64,000 nt of DNA from JAJAZB01 sp964244295. GTDB lineage: Bacteria; Bacteroidota; Bacteroidia; Cytophagales; Spirosomataceae. Numbering within the stretch: position 1 is the first letter of the stretch; every line of letters begins with the position of its first letter. Position numbers and translations under genes: made by a program. Location: NCBI GenBank assembly GCA_964244295.1, contig CAXTIG010000009.1:116766-180765 (forward strand). The letters run 5' to 3'. The notes below the pieces were generated by a model that ran no database searches, was not told the origin of the DNA, and was given only the letters and a program-made list of their open reading frames with translations. Positions 1-8,869 of this stretch are shown piece by piece.

Positions 1-1482
1 GGCGGCCCGTACCAGGATCAGCAGGGGTCGGAACCCCACCGACAGGGGCGCGCCGTCGGCCTGAATCTGCGTATTCAAGCCCTGGGGCAAGCGCCCGACC
101 ATTTCGTCGAGGTTCAGGGCGACGAGCGTTTCCTGAATTTCGCGCACGGTGATGTCCGGGCGGCCCATCGTCAGGTTTTCGAGCAAGGTTCCGGTAAAGA
201 ACTTCTCGGTGCCGTCCGCGTGACCAATGGCGGTTCGCACGCCCAGCGGGGCCAGTTCACGCATCGAAAAGCCATCGAGGCGCACGTTGCCCTGGTACTC
301 GGTGTACATTCCCGCCAGCAACCGGAGCAACGTGTGCCGACCCGAATCGCTGAACCCCGTCAGGGCGACGCGCTCGCCCGGTGCGATGCGCAGCTCAAGG
401 TGGTTGAGGGCCGGTTGTCGGGCCTTGGCGTAGGAGAAGGTCAGTTCGTTGATATCCACCCGCAGCGCATTTCCAGAGGCGCCGGGTTTTTCCAAATCGA
501 CGTCGAGGCCGTTCTCGGATTCCAGCGGTAAATCGGTCACGTACCCGATCTTTTCGACTGCCGTGAGCAAATCGAACACGGTATCGGCAGCGTTGATGAG
601 TTTTTCGACCGAGGCCATCACGAGTACAATCACCAACTCGGCGGCTACGAACTGGCCCAGGTTGATTTGCCGGTCCACCACCAGCACGGTACCCAGCCCG
701 AGCAGGGCCGCCGTCAGGATGGTTTTGAACGCCACCGCGTTGCCGTACAGTGTCAGCAGCACTTTGTAGTGTTTTTCGCGGAAGGTAAGGTAGCCGCTCA
801 CCAATTCATCGGCGCGGCTCACGGCGAGCGAGGTTCGACCCGCGTCTTTGAAGGCGTACATGGCGTGGGCGAGGTCTTCGAGCCACTGAGCCACCTTGTA
901 CTTGTACGTCGATTCGGCCAGGCTGGTTGCCATGCCGCGCGGCCCCGATAGCCGGATGACCAGCACCAGCAGGGTCAGCAGCACGACCCCGAAGGCCAGG
1001 AACGTGGGGTGGTAGGCGCTGAGCAGAATCACCCCGAAGAGAATCTGAATCACCGCCGCCGTGCAGTCGATGAGCACCTTCGAGAGTGCCTTCTGGATGG
1101 TAAGCACGTCGAAAAAACGGTTCATCAGTTCGGGCGGATAGCTGCCGTCGAGGGCCTCCGGCCGCAGGCGCGGGATGCGGTAGGCAAATTCAAGCGAGGC
1201 TTTGGCGAATACCCGTCGCTGGAGTACTTCCACGATGGAAATCTGGGCGATTTGCAACAACCCCACCAGCAGGGTGCCCAGCACGACCAGTCCAATGAGC
1301 ACGTACACCGATGAAAACACCAGCCCGCCCGAAATCAGCCCGATGATGGCCTGCACCCCCAGCGGCAGCGATAAGGCGATAATCCCCGACACGATGGCGT
1401 ACACATAAAGGTAGCCGATGTCGCGGCGTTCTTCACCCAGTAATCGGAACAGGCGTTGGACGGGCGTTAGCGTAGCAGTCAT
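1..1482 (-). CDS. ABC transporter, fused membrane and ATP-binding domains, degenerate ATPase motifs (3' end beyond window)
   Basis: The minus strand is open from an ATG at 1482 to the window edge, giving 494 codons of an unfinished protein. The first ~300 residues form a six-helix exporter-type membrane domain. The rest is an ABC ATPase domain that stops just after the signature region. The Walker A position reads GFSDSGRHT where GxxGxGK(S/T) is expected, so the catalytic lysine is arginine and the next residue is histidine. The signature reads LSVGF instead of LSGGQ. Family knowledge says such a half would not hydrolyse ATP well and would need a competent partner subunit, probably encoded beyond the left edge. 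The substrate cannot be told. No cysteine-peptidase domain is present at the N terminus. Confidence 0.85.
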   Translation of the reverse strand, partial: MTATLTPVQRLFRLLGEERRDIGYLYVYAIVSGIIALSLPLGVQAIIGLISGGLVFSSVYVLIGLVVLGTLLVGLLQIAQISIVEVLQRRVFAKASLEFAYRIPRLRPEALDGSYPPELMNRFFDVLTIQKALSKVLIDCTAAVIQILFGVILLSAYHPTFLAFGVVLLTLLVLVIRLSGPRGMATSLAESTYKYKVAQWLEDLAHAMYAFKDAGRTSLAVSRADELVSGYLTFREKHYKVLLTLYGNAVAFKTILTAALLGLGTVLVVDRQINLGQFVAAELVIVLVMASVEKLINAADTVFDLLTAVEKIGYVTDLPLESENGLDVDLEKPGASGNALRVDINELTFSYAKARQPALNHLELRIAPGERVALTGFSDSGRHTLLRLLAGMYTEYQGNVRLDGFSMRELAPLGVRTAIGHADGTEKFFTGTLLENLTMGRPDITVREIQETLVALNLDEMVGRLPQGLNTQIQADGAPLSVGFRPLLILVRAA

Positions 1483-1624
1483 GGAGGGCTAAGGAAAAGA
1501 AGGGGCAAATTTATTGCCGAAACAACGGATGACACCCGATGTTTTGAATTTATCCGGTTAACGAATGTTAAAACCCGACTTTGGCGCCTCCGCCAGCCGG
1601 AACCAATCCCGTCGGAATCGGTTG

Positions 1625-1632
1625 TATTTTTG
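1625..1632 (+). promoter_or_regulatory. Bacteroidota -7 box upstream of mutS2
   Basis: TATTTTTG matches the TAnnTTTG consensus exactly and lies about 68 bases before the mutS2 start. No clear TTG element lies 19-21 bases upstream, so only half the promoter is supported. Confidence 0.4.
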
Positions 1633-1699
1633 TGCTTTCGCGCGCCATCAAAATGCCTTCAGCAAGGCCGGTTGATGCTTTTTCCCGAAGAGACTGGTA

Positions 1700-4219
1700 A
1701 TGCTTTACCCCCAAAACCTCGAACAAAAATTAGGTTTCGACCGCGTCCGTGAACTCCTCGCCGAGGCCTGCGTCAGTCCGCTGGGCCGGGCGTACGTTGA
1801 GAAGATGCGGCTCACCGACCGCCACGACCTCGTGGAAAAGTGGCTTCGTCAAACTTCCGAATTAAAAGAAATACTCCAGGCCGAGCCGGGTTTTCCGTCG
1901 CAAAACTACCTCGACGTGACCCGCCACCTTGCCAAAGCCGCCATCGACGGCGCGTTTCTGAGCGAGGAAGAAGCCTTTGAACTTAAAATCAGCCTCCGCA
2001 CCATTGGAGAAATTCTGCGGTTTTTCAACGGCACCGAACCGGAGCAGTATCCACAGTTGCGGGAGTTGGCGGCGGGTGCCTTAAACCTCACCCCCGGCCC
2101 CTCTCCTGCTGAGAGGGGAGCCACTGCTGGAGTTTCCTCCCCTCTCAGCAGGAGAGGGGCCGGGGATGAGGTTTTACGTGACCTCATCAAGTCCCTCGAC
2201 CGCGTCATCGACGACCGGGGTGGCCTCCGCGACGACGCCTCGCCCGAACTCCAGGCCATCCGGCGGGCGCTGTACAACGAGCAGAATGCGCTGCGCAAAA
2301 AGCTGGATTCGATTCTGAAAACCGCGAAATCGAGCGGTTGGGTAGGGGAGGAGGTCTCGCTGACCATCCGCAACGGGCGGCTGGTGATCCCCATCGCCGC
2401 CGAGCACAAGCGCAAAATCAAGGGCTTCGTGCAGGACGAAAGCGACACGGGCCGGACGGTGTTTCTCGAACCCGCCGACGTGCTCGACGCCAACAACGAA
2501 ATCAAGGAACTCGAAGCCCACGAACGCCGCGAAATCGTGCGGATTTTGCTGGAACTCACCGCCAAAATCCGCCCGCACGTCGAGTTGCTGCGCCGGGCCT
2601 ACGCTTTCCTGGGTATTATCGACTTCACGCGGGCGAAGGCCAAACTCGCCCTCCAACTCGAGGCCATCGCCCCGGTGGTTCACGACGGCCCCGCCCTACG
2701 GTTGGTGCGGGCGCGGCATCCGTTGCTTTTCATTTCGTTTAAAAAAGCGGGCAAAACCGTGGTACCGCTCAGCGCCGAGTTGAACGCCGAACGGCGGATT
2801 CTGCTCGTGTCGGGGCCGAACGCGGGGGGGAAATCAGTGATGCTGAAAACCATCGGGTTGTTGCAGTACATGCTCCAGTGCGGGCTGCTACTGCCCGTGG
2901 CCGATGGCACCGAACTGGGGATTTTCCGCAATCTATTCATCGACATCGGCGACGAGCAGAGCCTCGAAAACGACCTCAGCACGTATTCCTCGCACCTCAC
3001 GAATATGCGGCAGTTCCTGGCCCGCGCCGACCGCCGCACCTTATTTTTGATTGATGAATTCGGCACCGGCACCGAGCCGAGCCTGGGCGGGGCCATCGCC
3101 GAGGCGATTCTGGAAGACCTCACCAAAGCGGGGGCTTTCGGCATCATCAACACGCACTACTCCAACCTGAAAACCTTCGCCGACCGCACGCCGGGGCTGG
3201 TCAACGGGGCCATGCGTTTCGATGCCGAGCACCTGGAGCCGCTGTACGAACTCGAAATCGGCAAGCCAGGGAGTTCGTTCGCCTTTGAAATTGCCCAGAA
3301 AATCGGCTTGCCGAAGGCCGTCGTGGAGCGGGCGCGGGGGAAGCTGGACCGCAACCAGGTGAATTTTGAAAAACTGGCGAAGGAACTGGAAATCGAGCGG
3401 AAGATTTTCTCCGAAAAAAACGTCGAAAACGCCACCCGCCAGCGCAAGCTCGATGAATTGACCGAGCAGTACTCCACGCTGCGGAATTACCTCGACGGCG
3501 AGAAAAAGCGCCTGCTCAACGAAGCGAAAGTGCAGGCCAAACAACTGCTGAAAGATGCCAACGCCCGCATCGAACAAACCATTCGCGAAATCCGCGAGCA
3601 GGGGGCGGAAAAATTGGCGACGAAGGACATTCGCCAAAGTCTTCAGGACTTCGAGGCGACGCAGTTGAAGGAAGAGAATGTTTTGGAAGTCAAAAACGGG
3701 AAGTCGGACGCCAGAAAAGAACCGGAATTCGAGGCGGACGAAGGGGCCATCGGGGTGGGTTCGCTGGTGCGGGTGAAGGGCCAGAGCACCGTGGGCGAGG
3801 TGCTCGACGTGAAGGGCAAAGACGTGAGCGTGGCCATCGGCGAGTTGAAAACGACGATTAAACTGGCCCGGTTGGAAAAAGTATCCCGCCGCGAATACCG
3901 CGACGCCGTAGGCGAGAAACCCCGCCGCGCCAGCCTGACGGGTGTGGACATGAACGAAAAAGCCGCCAACTTTTCCTTCAACCTCGACGTGCGCGGGCGA
4001 CGCGGCGAAGAAACCATCCCCGAAGTGGACCGTTTCATGGACGACGCCATTCTGCTCGGCTACCCCGAACTGCGCATCGTCCACGGCAAGGGCGACGGCA
4101 TCCTGCGCACGCTCATCCGCGAGCACCTGCGCCAGCAGTACCGCCCGCACGTGGCGGGCCTCGCCGACGAACACCCCGACCGGGGCGGGGCGGGGGTGAC
4201 GGTGGTCAGGATGCGGTGA
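1700..4219 (+). CDS. mutS2: Endonuclease MutS2 / ribosome-rescue ATPase
   Basis: An 839-residue protein with the MutS2 architecture. An N-terminal core and clamp is followed by a MutS-type ATPase with Walker A GPNAGGKS at about 372-379 and Walker B LFLIDE ending at about 453. A long charged coiled coil follows at about 530-640. The C-terminal Smr domain carries LDVRG at 762-766 and HGKG at 795-798. Members of the family bind branched DNA or collided ribosomes, and the Smr domain is the nuclease part. It is longer than usual partly because residues ~129-158 are encoded by a palindromic repeat inserted in frame (see the repeat at 2084-2173). The core motifs are intact, so the enzyme is probably functional. 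It stands alone and has its own -7 box. Confidence 0.96.
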   Translation: MLYPQNLEQKLGFDRVRELLAEACVSPLGRAYVEKMRLTDRHDLVEKWLRQTSELKEILQAEPGFPSQNYLDVTRHLAKAAIDGAFLSEEEAFELKISLRTIGEILRFFNGTEPEQYPQLRELAAGALNLTPGPSPAERGATAGVSSPLSRRGAGDEVLRDLIKSLDRVIDDRGGLRDDASPELQAIRRALYNEQNALRKKLDSILKTAKSSGWVGEEVSLTIRNGRLVIPIAAEHKRKIKGFVQDESDTGRTVFLEPADVLDANNEIKELEAHERREIVRILLELTAKIRPHVELLRRAYAFLGIIDFTRAKAKLALQLEAIAPVVHDGPALRLVRARHPLLFISFKKAGKTVVPLSAELNAERRILLVSGPNAGGKSVMLKTIGLLQYMLQCGLLLPVADGTELGIFRNLFIDIGDEQSLENDLSTYSSHLTNMRQFLARADRRTLFLIDEFGTGTEPSLGGAIAEAILEDLTKAGAFGIINTHYSNLKTFADRTPGLVNGAMRFDAEHLEPLYELEIGKPGSSFAFEIAQKIGLPKAVVERARGKLDRNQVNFEKLAKELEIERKIFSEKNVENATRQRKLDELTEQYSTLRNYLDGEKKRLLNEAKVQAKQLLKDANARIEQTIREIREQGAEKLATKDIRQSLQDFEATQLKEENVLEVKNGKSDARKEPEFEADEGAIGVGSLVRVKGQSTVGEVLDVKGKDVSVAIGELKTTIKLARLEKVSRREYRDAVGEKPRRASLTGVDMNEKAANFSFNLDVRGRRGEETIPEVDRFMDDAILLGYPELRIVHGKGDGILRTLIREHLRQQYRPHVAGLADEHPDRGGAGVTVVRMR
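2084..2173. repeat. Palindromic repeat element inserted in frame within mutS2
   Basis: The 36-base arms 2084-2119 and 2138-2173 are reverse complements with one mismatch, separated by 18 bases. The element is 90 bases long, so it keeps the reading frame, and it is translated as a proline/glycine/arginine-rich stretch (LTPGPSPAERG and onward). Elements of this look normally lie between genes. Confidence 0.9.
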
Positions 4220-4251
4220 GTTTTGAGTAGTTTTGGGGGAACCTGACGGTC

Positions 4252-4485
4252 ATGGTCTTGCTCCTTGCTGACGATTTGCCCGAACCGCCGAACCCGACGC
4301 CCGAGGAGGTTCGGTTGGAACTTGCCATTTTTCTTTTCCAGCAAAACCACTTCACGCTGGGTCAGGTGGCGGAATTGACCGGTCTGCACCAACTCGAAGT
4401 GCAGCGCGAACTGGCCCAGCGGCAAATTCCGTTGCATTACTCGCTGGAGGATTTGAAGGAGGATGTGAAAACGATAGGGCTGTGA
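4252..4485 (+). CDS. UPF0175 family small protein (antitoxin-like)
   Basis: A 77-residue protein. Residues ~18-77 match the UPF0175 pattern: a helix of the form RLELAIFLFQQ, then a helix-turn-helix-like segment (LGQVAELTGL) and a helix ending in a basic and acidic patch, followed by a tail with HYSLEDLKEDV. Members are often encoded next to small toxins and are thought to be DNA-binding antitoxins. Here the next gene downstream is a Uma2-family nuclease on the same strand, 61 bases away, and no PIN toxin is adjacent. The start is the only ATG before the conserved region. Its role as an antitoxin is inferred from the family. Confidence 0.75.
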   Translation: MVLLLADDLPEPPNPTPEEVRLELAIFLFQQNHFTLGQVAELTGLHQLEVQRELAQRQIPLHYSLEDLKEDVKTIGL

Positions 4486-4546
4486 GTGTCGTCAACTAAA
4501 TTTGGTTTGGTGATTAGGGAAGGCTGACCGATATTTCGTAAAAACA

Positions 4547-5125
4547 ATGCGTACCATGCGGACGGAAGTCGAGAAGCTTTACACGGTCGAGGAGTACTTC
4601 GAGTTGGAGAAAAACTCGGAAGTAAAGCACGAATACGTCAACGGAATTCTGTACGAAATGGCCGGTGAATCTAAAAAAGCCAATAAACTAAACCGGCGCA
4701 TCACCCGGCTGCTCGAAGACCAAATCGATGGCCGGGTGTTCGACATTTTCACGCACGAAGTGAAACTAGCGGTGAATCTCGAAAAGATTTACCGTTACCC
4801 TGACATCGTGGTCGCACCGACTGTTGATGATGAAGACGATTACTTCGTCACGCAACCCTTGCTCGTCGTGGAAGTGCTTTCACCGGGTACCGAATCGGTA
4901 GACCGGGGAGACAAATTAGCCGAGTACCTTTCCCTTCCCAGCCTTCAGTCGTATTGGTTGGTTTCGAAGAATAAGCCGTTTATCGAAGTGTATTCGCGGG
5001 GCAGCAAGCGATGGGAATACGAATTTTTTGACCAATTCGGTGATTTAGTCGACGTGTCGGCGCTTCCGTTCCAGGTGACGCTCCGGGAAGTTTATGCTGG
5101 AATTTCGCTTGCACCGGAAGAGTAA
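4547..5125 (+). CDS. Uma2 family endonuclease-fold protein (DUF820)
   Basis: A 192-residue protein of the Uma2 family, which has a PD-(D/E)XK nuclease fold. The visible active-site set is D86 in RYPDIVV, E109 in LLVVEVLS and K123 in RGDKLAEY, followed by LQSYWLVS. The N terminus starts with YTVEEYFELE, typical of the family. An ATG three codons downstream (4556) is an equally good start. Uma2 proteins are spread through Cyanobacteria and Bacteroidota in many copies, often on mobile DNA, and no substrate is established. The catalytic residues are complete here, in contrast to the broken relative at 23999-24320. Confidence 0.88.
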   Translation: MRTMRTEVEKLYTVEEYFELEKNSEVKHEYVNGILYEMAGESKKANKLNRRITRLLEDQIDGRVFDIFTHEVKLAVNLEKIYRYPDIVVAPTVDDEDDYFVTQPLLVVEVLSPGTESVDRGDKLAEYLSLPSLQSYWLVSKNKPFIEVYSRGSKRWEYEFFDQFGDLVDVSALPFQVTLREVYAGISLAPEE

Positions 5126-5137
5126 TCCGCCCGAATC

Positions 5138-5944
5138 TCACCCCGCCTTTTTCCCCTCAAACGCGTTCACCACCGGCTCGCGCTCCGGGTTGTACTGGTA
5201 GCTGCGCCAGGCCCCGTCGGCGAAGACTTCCACCACCCGGTAGCCCCGGTACACCGTGCCCCAGTTGCCGCTGAAGTGCCCGCTCCAGAAGTGCGGCTTG
5301 CCGCCGGGCGAAATCCGCTCGCCGTCTTCGTCGTGGTCGTGGCCGTGGAAAGTCGCCAGCAGGTTGGGGGTTTGGTCGAGGAGGGTGATGGCGTCGGGGC
5401 AGGCTACGCCGTACTTGGTCCACTTGGCGGGGGTGATGTGCATGAAGGCGAATAGGCCTTTTTTCCCCGCGTGTTTCGCCAGTTCGGGCTTTAGCCAGGC
5501 CAGGTCGGGGCAGAGGTAGGTGCCTTTGCCGTCGGAAGTGTCGGCCAGAATCACGGCGTAGTCGCCGCGTACGAAACTGTGGTTGAGCGGGTAGCCCCAG
5601 GTTTGTTGCCAGGCCTCGCCCGTCACCTGGTCGTGGTTGCCGCGCGTGACGTAGTACGGCACCGGTAGGCGGTCGAGGGCGGTTTTTACCCCTGGCAGCA
5701 GGGTAGGTTTGTCGTGAATCAAGTCGCCGTTGATGACCACGAAATCCAGTCCTTTCCCGGATTTTTCGGCCTGCATCCATTCGGCCAGTTTTCCAAAATC
5801 CCGCGCCGAATCGACGTTGGGTTGGCCGAAATGCCCGTCGGAGGCGGTGGCAAAGCGGAGGATGGGAGTGGGCGGCGAGACTACCGGCAAAAACGGCGTC
5901 AGGCTCAGGCCGAGGGTGGTGTGGAGGAAGGCGCGGCGTTGCAT
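5138..5944 (-). CDS. Exported calcineurin-like metallophosphoesterase
   Basis: A 268-residue protein. The N terminus QRRAFLHTTLG followed by a hydrophobic stretch looks like a short Tat or Sec signal peptide. Metallophosphoesterase motifs appear in order: DGH at 36-38 (in place of the usual D-x-H), INGDLIHD, RGNHD, MHI and GHDHDE. The predicted role is hydrolysis of a phosphoester in the periplasm, with the substrate unknown. A -7 box lies upstream at 5965-5972. It is one of three unrelated metallophosphoesterases in the window. Confidence 0.85.
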   Translation of the reverse strand: MQRRAFLHTTLGLSLTPFLPVVSPPTPILRFATASDGHFGQPNVDSARDFGKLAEWMQAEKSGKGLDFVVINGDLIHDKPTLLPGVKTALDRLPVPYYVTRGNHDQVTGEAWQQTWGYPLNHSFVRGDYAVILADTSDGKGTYLCPDLAWLKPELAKHAGKKGLFAFMHITPAKWTKYGVACPDAITLLDQTPNLLATFHGHDHDEDGERISPGGKPHFWSGHFSGNWGTVYRGYRVVEVFADGAWRSYQYNPEREPVVNAFEGKKAG

Positions 5945-5964
5945 GGAAGGGAGCGAAGTTTAGC

Positions 5965-5972
5965 CAAAAGTA
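5965..5972 (-). promoter_or_regulatory. -7 box for the metallophosphoesterase
   Basis: Read on the minus strand the bases are TACTTTTG, an exact TAnnTTTG match about 20 bases before the start codon. No good -33 element is visible. Confidence 0.4.
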
Positions 5973-6029
5973 AGGGTAACGCCCGGTTCGGAACGTTACC
6001 CTTGGGTTAACCTTTTCTTTCCCGCGTCT

Positions 6030-6698
6030 TCAAGCCAGCGCCCGGTTCAGAAAATGCACCAGCGGCTGGGTGGCCCGGAAACTTTCCAGCACCCGCTCCG
6101 CTCCATCGGGAGCCAGCAAGTCGGCGTCGCTCAGGAACTGTTGGGTGAAAAACCCTTTCATTTTCAGGTAAGTCAGCGCGGGGTTGTCGGCGGTGTAGCC
6201 TTTAGGCGGGCGGCTCAACGTTTCGGGAGCCTGCACGCCGCCGGGGAAGTGGGCGGCGAAGGCCGGGTTTGCCACGAGGGCTTGCCATTCCGCCCAGTTG
6301 AAATCGATTTCCTGGCGAAACCGGGCCAGGTCTTCGGCTTCGGGCAGGTACGCCCCGCCGCCCGCGAAACTGCCGCCCGGTTCGAGGTGCAGGTAGTACC
6401 CGGCCTGGTTGCTTTTCCGTCCACCGGGGTTGAGGAAGGCGAAAAAAATGGTTTTGTAGGGCGATTTATCCGCCGAAAACCGCACGTCGCGGAACAGGCG
6501 CATGAGGCAGTTTTTGCCCTGAAGCCCGGCCTCGGCCACCGGCGCATCGACCTGCGCCAGACCCGCGATCAGGGTGTCTATGAACCGGACGGTGTCTTTT
6601 TTCGCGGCCTCGTACGCGGGGCGATTCGCCTCGAACCAGGGCTTGTTGTTGTTATTCTTTAGCCCGGTCAGAAACTCAAAGGTGTTGGGGTGGAGCAT
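6030..6698 (-). CDS. DUF2461 family protein (TIGR02453)
   Basis: A 222-residue protein matching DUF2461 along its whole length. The start contains TFEFLTGLKNNNNKPWFEANR, the family hallmark (LxxLxxNNxxxWFxxNR). It continues with RLFRDVRFSADKSPYKT and GYYLHLEPGGSFAGGG. The family is widespread in bacteria and fungi with no assigned activity. It is cytoplasmic by lack of a signal peptide. Its first 23 bases overlap the 3' end of the DoxX-like gene upstream, so the two are probably co-transcribed. Confidence 0.9.
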   Translation of the reverse strand: MLHPNTFEFLTGLKNNNNKPWFEANRPAYEAAKKDTVRFIDTLIAGLAQVDAPVAEAGLQGKNCLMRLFRDVRFSADKSPYKTIFFAFLNPGGRKSNQAGYYLHLEPGGSFAGGGAYLPEAEDLARFRQEIDFNWAEWQALVANPAFAAHFPGGVQAPETLSRPPKGYTADNPALTYLKMKGFFTQQFLSDADLLAPDGAERVLESFRATQPLVHFLNRALA

Positions 6699-7080
6699 GG
6701 GAGGAGGATTTGGAAGCGAAAGTACGGTCTTTCGTCATCGTTCCGGCGTAAATCAAGGCCGCGCCCATCGTCATCACGTCGCGCACTAAGTTGACCGCCG
6801 CGAGGGGGTTGCTGCCCAGCGCGGGGAGGTGAATGGTCAGGACAAACACCAGCAGCAACAGCGCCAGCAGCAGGGCCGCGAACTGGTCGCGCTTGCCGAA
6901 CGCCGCGCTCCCGAAAAACAAGAGCAGTGCCACCCCGACGAGGTAGACCCAAAACAAGGGCACCGGAAAAAAACGGGGCACCAACGAAGCCGTGAAATCG
7001 GGCAGCGCGAAGTGCAGGATGCCATCGATGGCGAAGGGGATGATGAATAGCCACTTGCCATGCAGCAGGAGTCGGGTCAT
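6676..7080 (-). CDS. DoxX-like small membrane protein
   Basis: A 134-residue protein with four predicted membrane helices in the DoxX arrangement. The first helix has the form LFIIPFAIDGILHFALPD, followed by a hydrophobic helix containing WVYLVGVALLL and a loop with GKRDQFAALLLALLL. I start it at the ATG at 7080 because the peptide MTRLLLHGKWLFIIPF is the natural beginning; the upstream in-frame codons are low in family character. The gene overlaps the DUF2461 gene. DoxX proteins are integral membrane proteins of mostly unknown function. Confidence 0.7.
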   Translation of the reverse strand: MTRLLLHGKWLFIIPFAIDGILHFALPDFTASLVPRFFPVPLFWVYLVGVALLLFFGSAAFGKRDQFAALLLALLLLVFVLTIHLPALGSNPLAAVNLVRDVMTMGAALIYAGTMTKDRTFASKSSSHAPPQHL

Positions 7081-7191
7081 GGAGTTTGGGGAAAGGGTAC
7101 CGCCGCGAACCCGTTCCACTGCGGGTTGACGTGGCAAAACTACCCCCTCGTTTTGATCCCGCTGGCTGGCAAATCCGTCAATCTAAACGGG

Positions 7192-7199
7192 TAAATTTG
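7192..7199 (+). promoter_or_regulatory. -7 box for the GlxA-like regulator
   Basis: TAAATTTG matches TAnnTTTG and lies 23 bases before the start codon of the regulator gene. No convincing -33 TTG is present. Confidence 0.35.
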
Positions 7200-7221
7200 C
7201 CAAAAAAAGCCCCGCTTTCGC

Positions 7222-8196
7222 ATGAACGTCGTCATCCCGGTTTTCAAAGATTGCGTGTCCGGCTCGGTGGTGGGCATGATGGATTTGCTGGTCAAATCGA
7301 ACGTCCTTCAACAGCAGCTCGGGCCGGAGCGCGGGCGCACCTTCGAGGTCGAATTGATGGCCGTCGGTGAAAGCCTGACCATCGACAACAACGGCTTCCC
7401 GATTACCTGCCACCGCCGCCTGAGTCAAAATCCCCCGGCCGGCCTGGTCATCGTGCCCGCCAGCGACGGCGATTTGCCCCTGCTCCTCGCCCAACACGCC
7501 GCGCTCATCGCCTGGCTTCAGCGCCAGCACGCGGCGGGAGCCGTGGTGTGCAGCACCTGCACGGGGGCGTTTTTCGTGGCCGCCGCCGGGCTGCTCGACG
7601 GGCAACCCGCCACCACCTCCTGGTTTGCGGTGGAAGCGTTCCGCCGCCTTTTCCCCACCGTGATTCTGCACGACGAGCGGATTATCGTCGACAATGGGCG
7701 GGTCATCACGGGTGGGGCCACGCTGTCGTTTCAGAATCTGTGCGTGTACCTCATCGAGCGGTTTTACGGGAAAGCCCTCAGTAGCTACGTGGCGAAGCTG
7801 TTTTTGGTCGAAAAAGGCAAGTCCTCACAACTCACCTTCGCGATGTTCAACGGGCAAAAGACCCACGCCGACACCGAGATTTTGCGCATCCAGGAATTCA
7901 TCGAAAAACACGCGACCGAAAAGCTGGTGGTCACGGCCCTGAGCCAGCAAGCGGCCATGGCCGAGCGCACGTTTATCCGGCGCTTCAAAGCCGCCACGGG
8001 TAACACGCCCTCGGAATACATCCAGCGCGTGAAGGTGGAATCGGCCAAAAACCGCCTGGAGGAAGACCGGGAAAGCATCAAGGAAATCGGCTACCGCACC
8101 GGCTACGAAGACCTAAACTACTTCCGCGACGTGTTCAGAAAATACACGGGCCTCAGCCCGGCGGAATACCGGAAGCAGTTTTCGTTTCGGGTGTAA
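7222..8196 (+). CDS. GlxA-type transcriptional regulator (DJ-1/PfpI plus AraC DNA-binding domain)
   Basis: A 324-residue two-domain regulator. Residues 1 to ~190 form a DJ-1/PfpI domain whose nucleophile elbow reads VVCSTCTGAF. Residues ~215-324 are an AraC-type double helix-turn-helix with ERTFIRRFKAATGNTPSEYIQ and the second helix region ending in GYEDLNYFRDVFRKYTGLSPAEYRK. Such proteins are usually transcription factors that sense a small molecule with the first domain. The neighbouring genes run both ways and no target can be named. The 202-residue membrane protein downstream could be co-transcribed (47-base gap). Confidence 0.92.
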   Translation: MNVVIPVFKDCVSGSVVGMMDLLVKSNVLQQQLGPERGRTFEVELMAVGESLTIDNNGFPITCHRRLSQNPPAGLVIVPASDGDLPLLLAQHAALIAWLQRQHAAGAVVCSTCTGAFFVAAAGLLDGQPATTSWFAVEAFRRLFPTVILHDERIIVDNGRVITGGATLSFQNLCVYLIERFYGKALSSYVAKLFLVEKGKSSQLTFAMFNGQKTHADTEILRIQEFIEKHATEKLVVTALSQQAAMAERTFIRRFKAATGNTPSEYIQRVKVESAKNRLEEDRESIKEIGYRTGYEDLNYFRDVFRKYTGLSPAEYRKQFSFRV

Positions 8197-8243
8197 CGAA
8201 CGGATTTCAAACGGCTTCTTACTTTCAGTTTAACCATCACTTT

Positions 8244-8852
8244 ATGAAAATCCCTTCCCGTTTGGTGCTCGTCTTGCTGCTGTGTTTCCTGGCTCCGACG
8301 CTCCATTTTTCCACGCGGGTCGGCTTCGCGGTTGGACTCTACGAGGTAATCGGGTTTCACAATTACCAAACCACCGCGACCACCGTGTTGGGGTGCCTGC
8401 CCGAAGACCGGATGTTTCCGGTTGTTTTTGTGGCGCTGCAAGTGGCGACGCTGGCCGTCATCGGAACCGGATTCTGGCTGAGTAATCGGGGAAAGAAGGA
8501 AGGTTCAACGATAAAACTGCTTGGCGGGGCTTTGCTTTTTTACCCGGCCATCGGCTACGTAATTCGGCAAGCTTCCCACCTGTTCCGGTCGAATCCGCTT
8601 TGGTTCGAGGCCCAAAAAGCGTCGTTTTCCGCCCGACCAGTGCCACTGTTCGGAACGTTTTTCGGATTCAAATGGGCCAGCCTCGCGATAGAAACCGTCC
8701 TCTCCCTGCTGTACCTGTACTGGGCGTACCGCATCGTTTTTCAGCACTGGAACCGGTCTATTCGGGGGTATTTCGCGCTGGGTAGCCTGGCTTGTGCGGC
8801 TGGATTGCTGCTTTGGGTGCACGGAATCGGCCCGCTGCTTTTTACTCGCTGA
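8244..8852 (+). CDS. Uncharacterised multi-span membrane protein
   Basis: A 202-residue protein with five likely membrane helices. The first is RLVLVLLLCFLAPTLHF near the N terminus; others include PVVFVALQVATLAVIG, a segment around GGALLFYPAIGYVI, one around LAIETVLSLLYLYWAYRI and a final one in GYFALGSLACAAGLLLW. I do not recognise the family. It follows the GlxA-like regulator on the same strand and ends 17 bases before the convergent esterase gene. Base composition is like the neighbours, so it looks resident. Confidence 0.6.
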   Translation: MKIPSRLVLVLLLCFLAPTLHFSTRVGFAVGLYEVIGFHNYQTTATTVLGCLPEDRMFPVVFVALQVATLAVIGTGFWLSNRGKKEGSTIKLLGGALLFYPAIGYVIRQASHLFRSNPLWFEAQKASFSARPVPLFGTFFGFKWASLAIETVLSLLYLYWAYRIVFQHWNRSIRGYFALGSLACAAGLLLWVHGIGPLLFTR

Positions 8853-8869
8853 CATTGGGAGAGAACGGA

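Noticed and set aside
3041..4174. A 377-codon minus-strand open frame inside mutS2
   Set aside because: It lies opposite the MutS2 ATPase and Smr domains and has no recognisable domain of its own.
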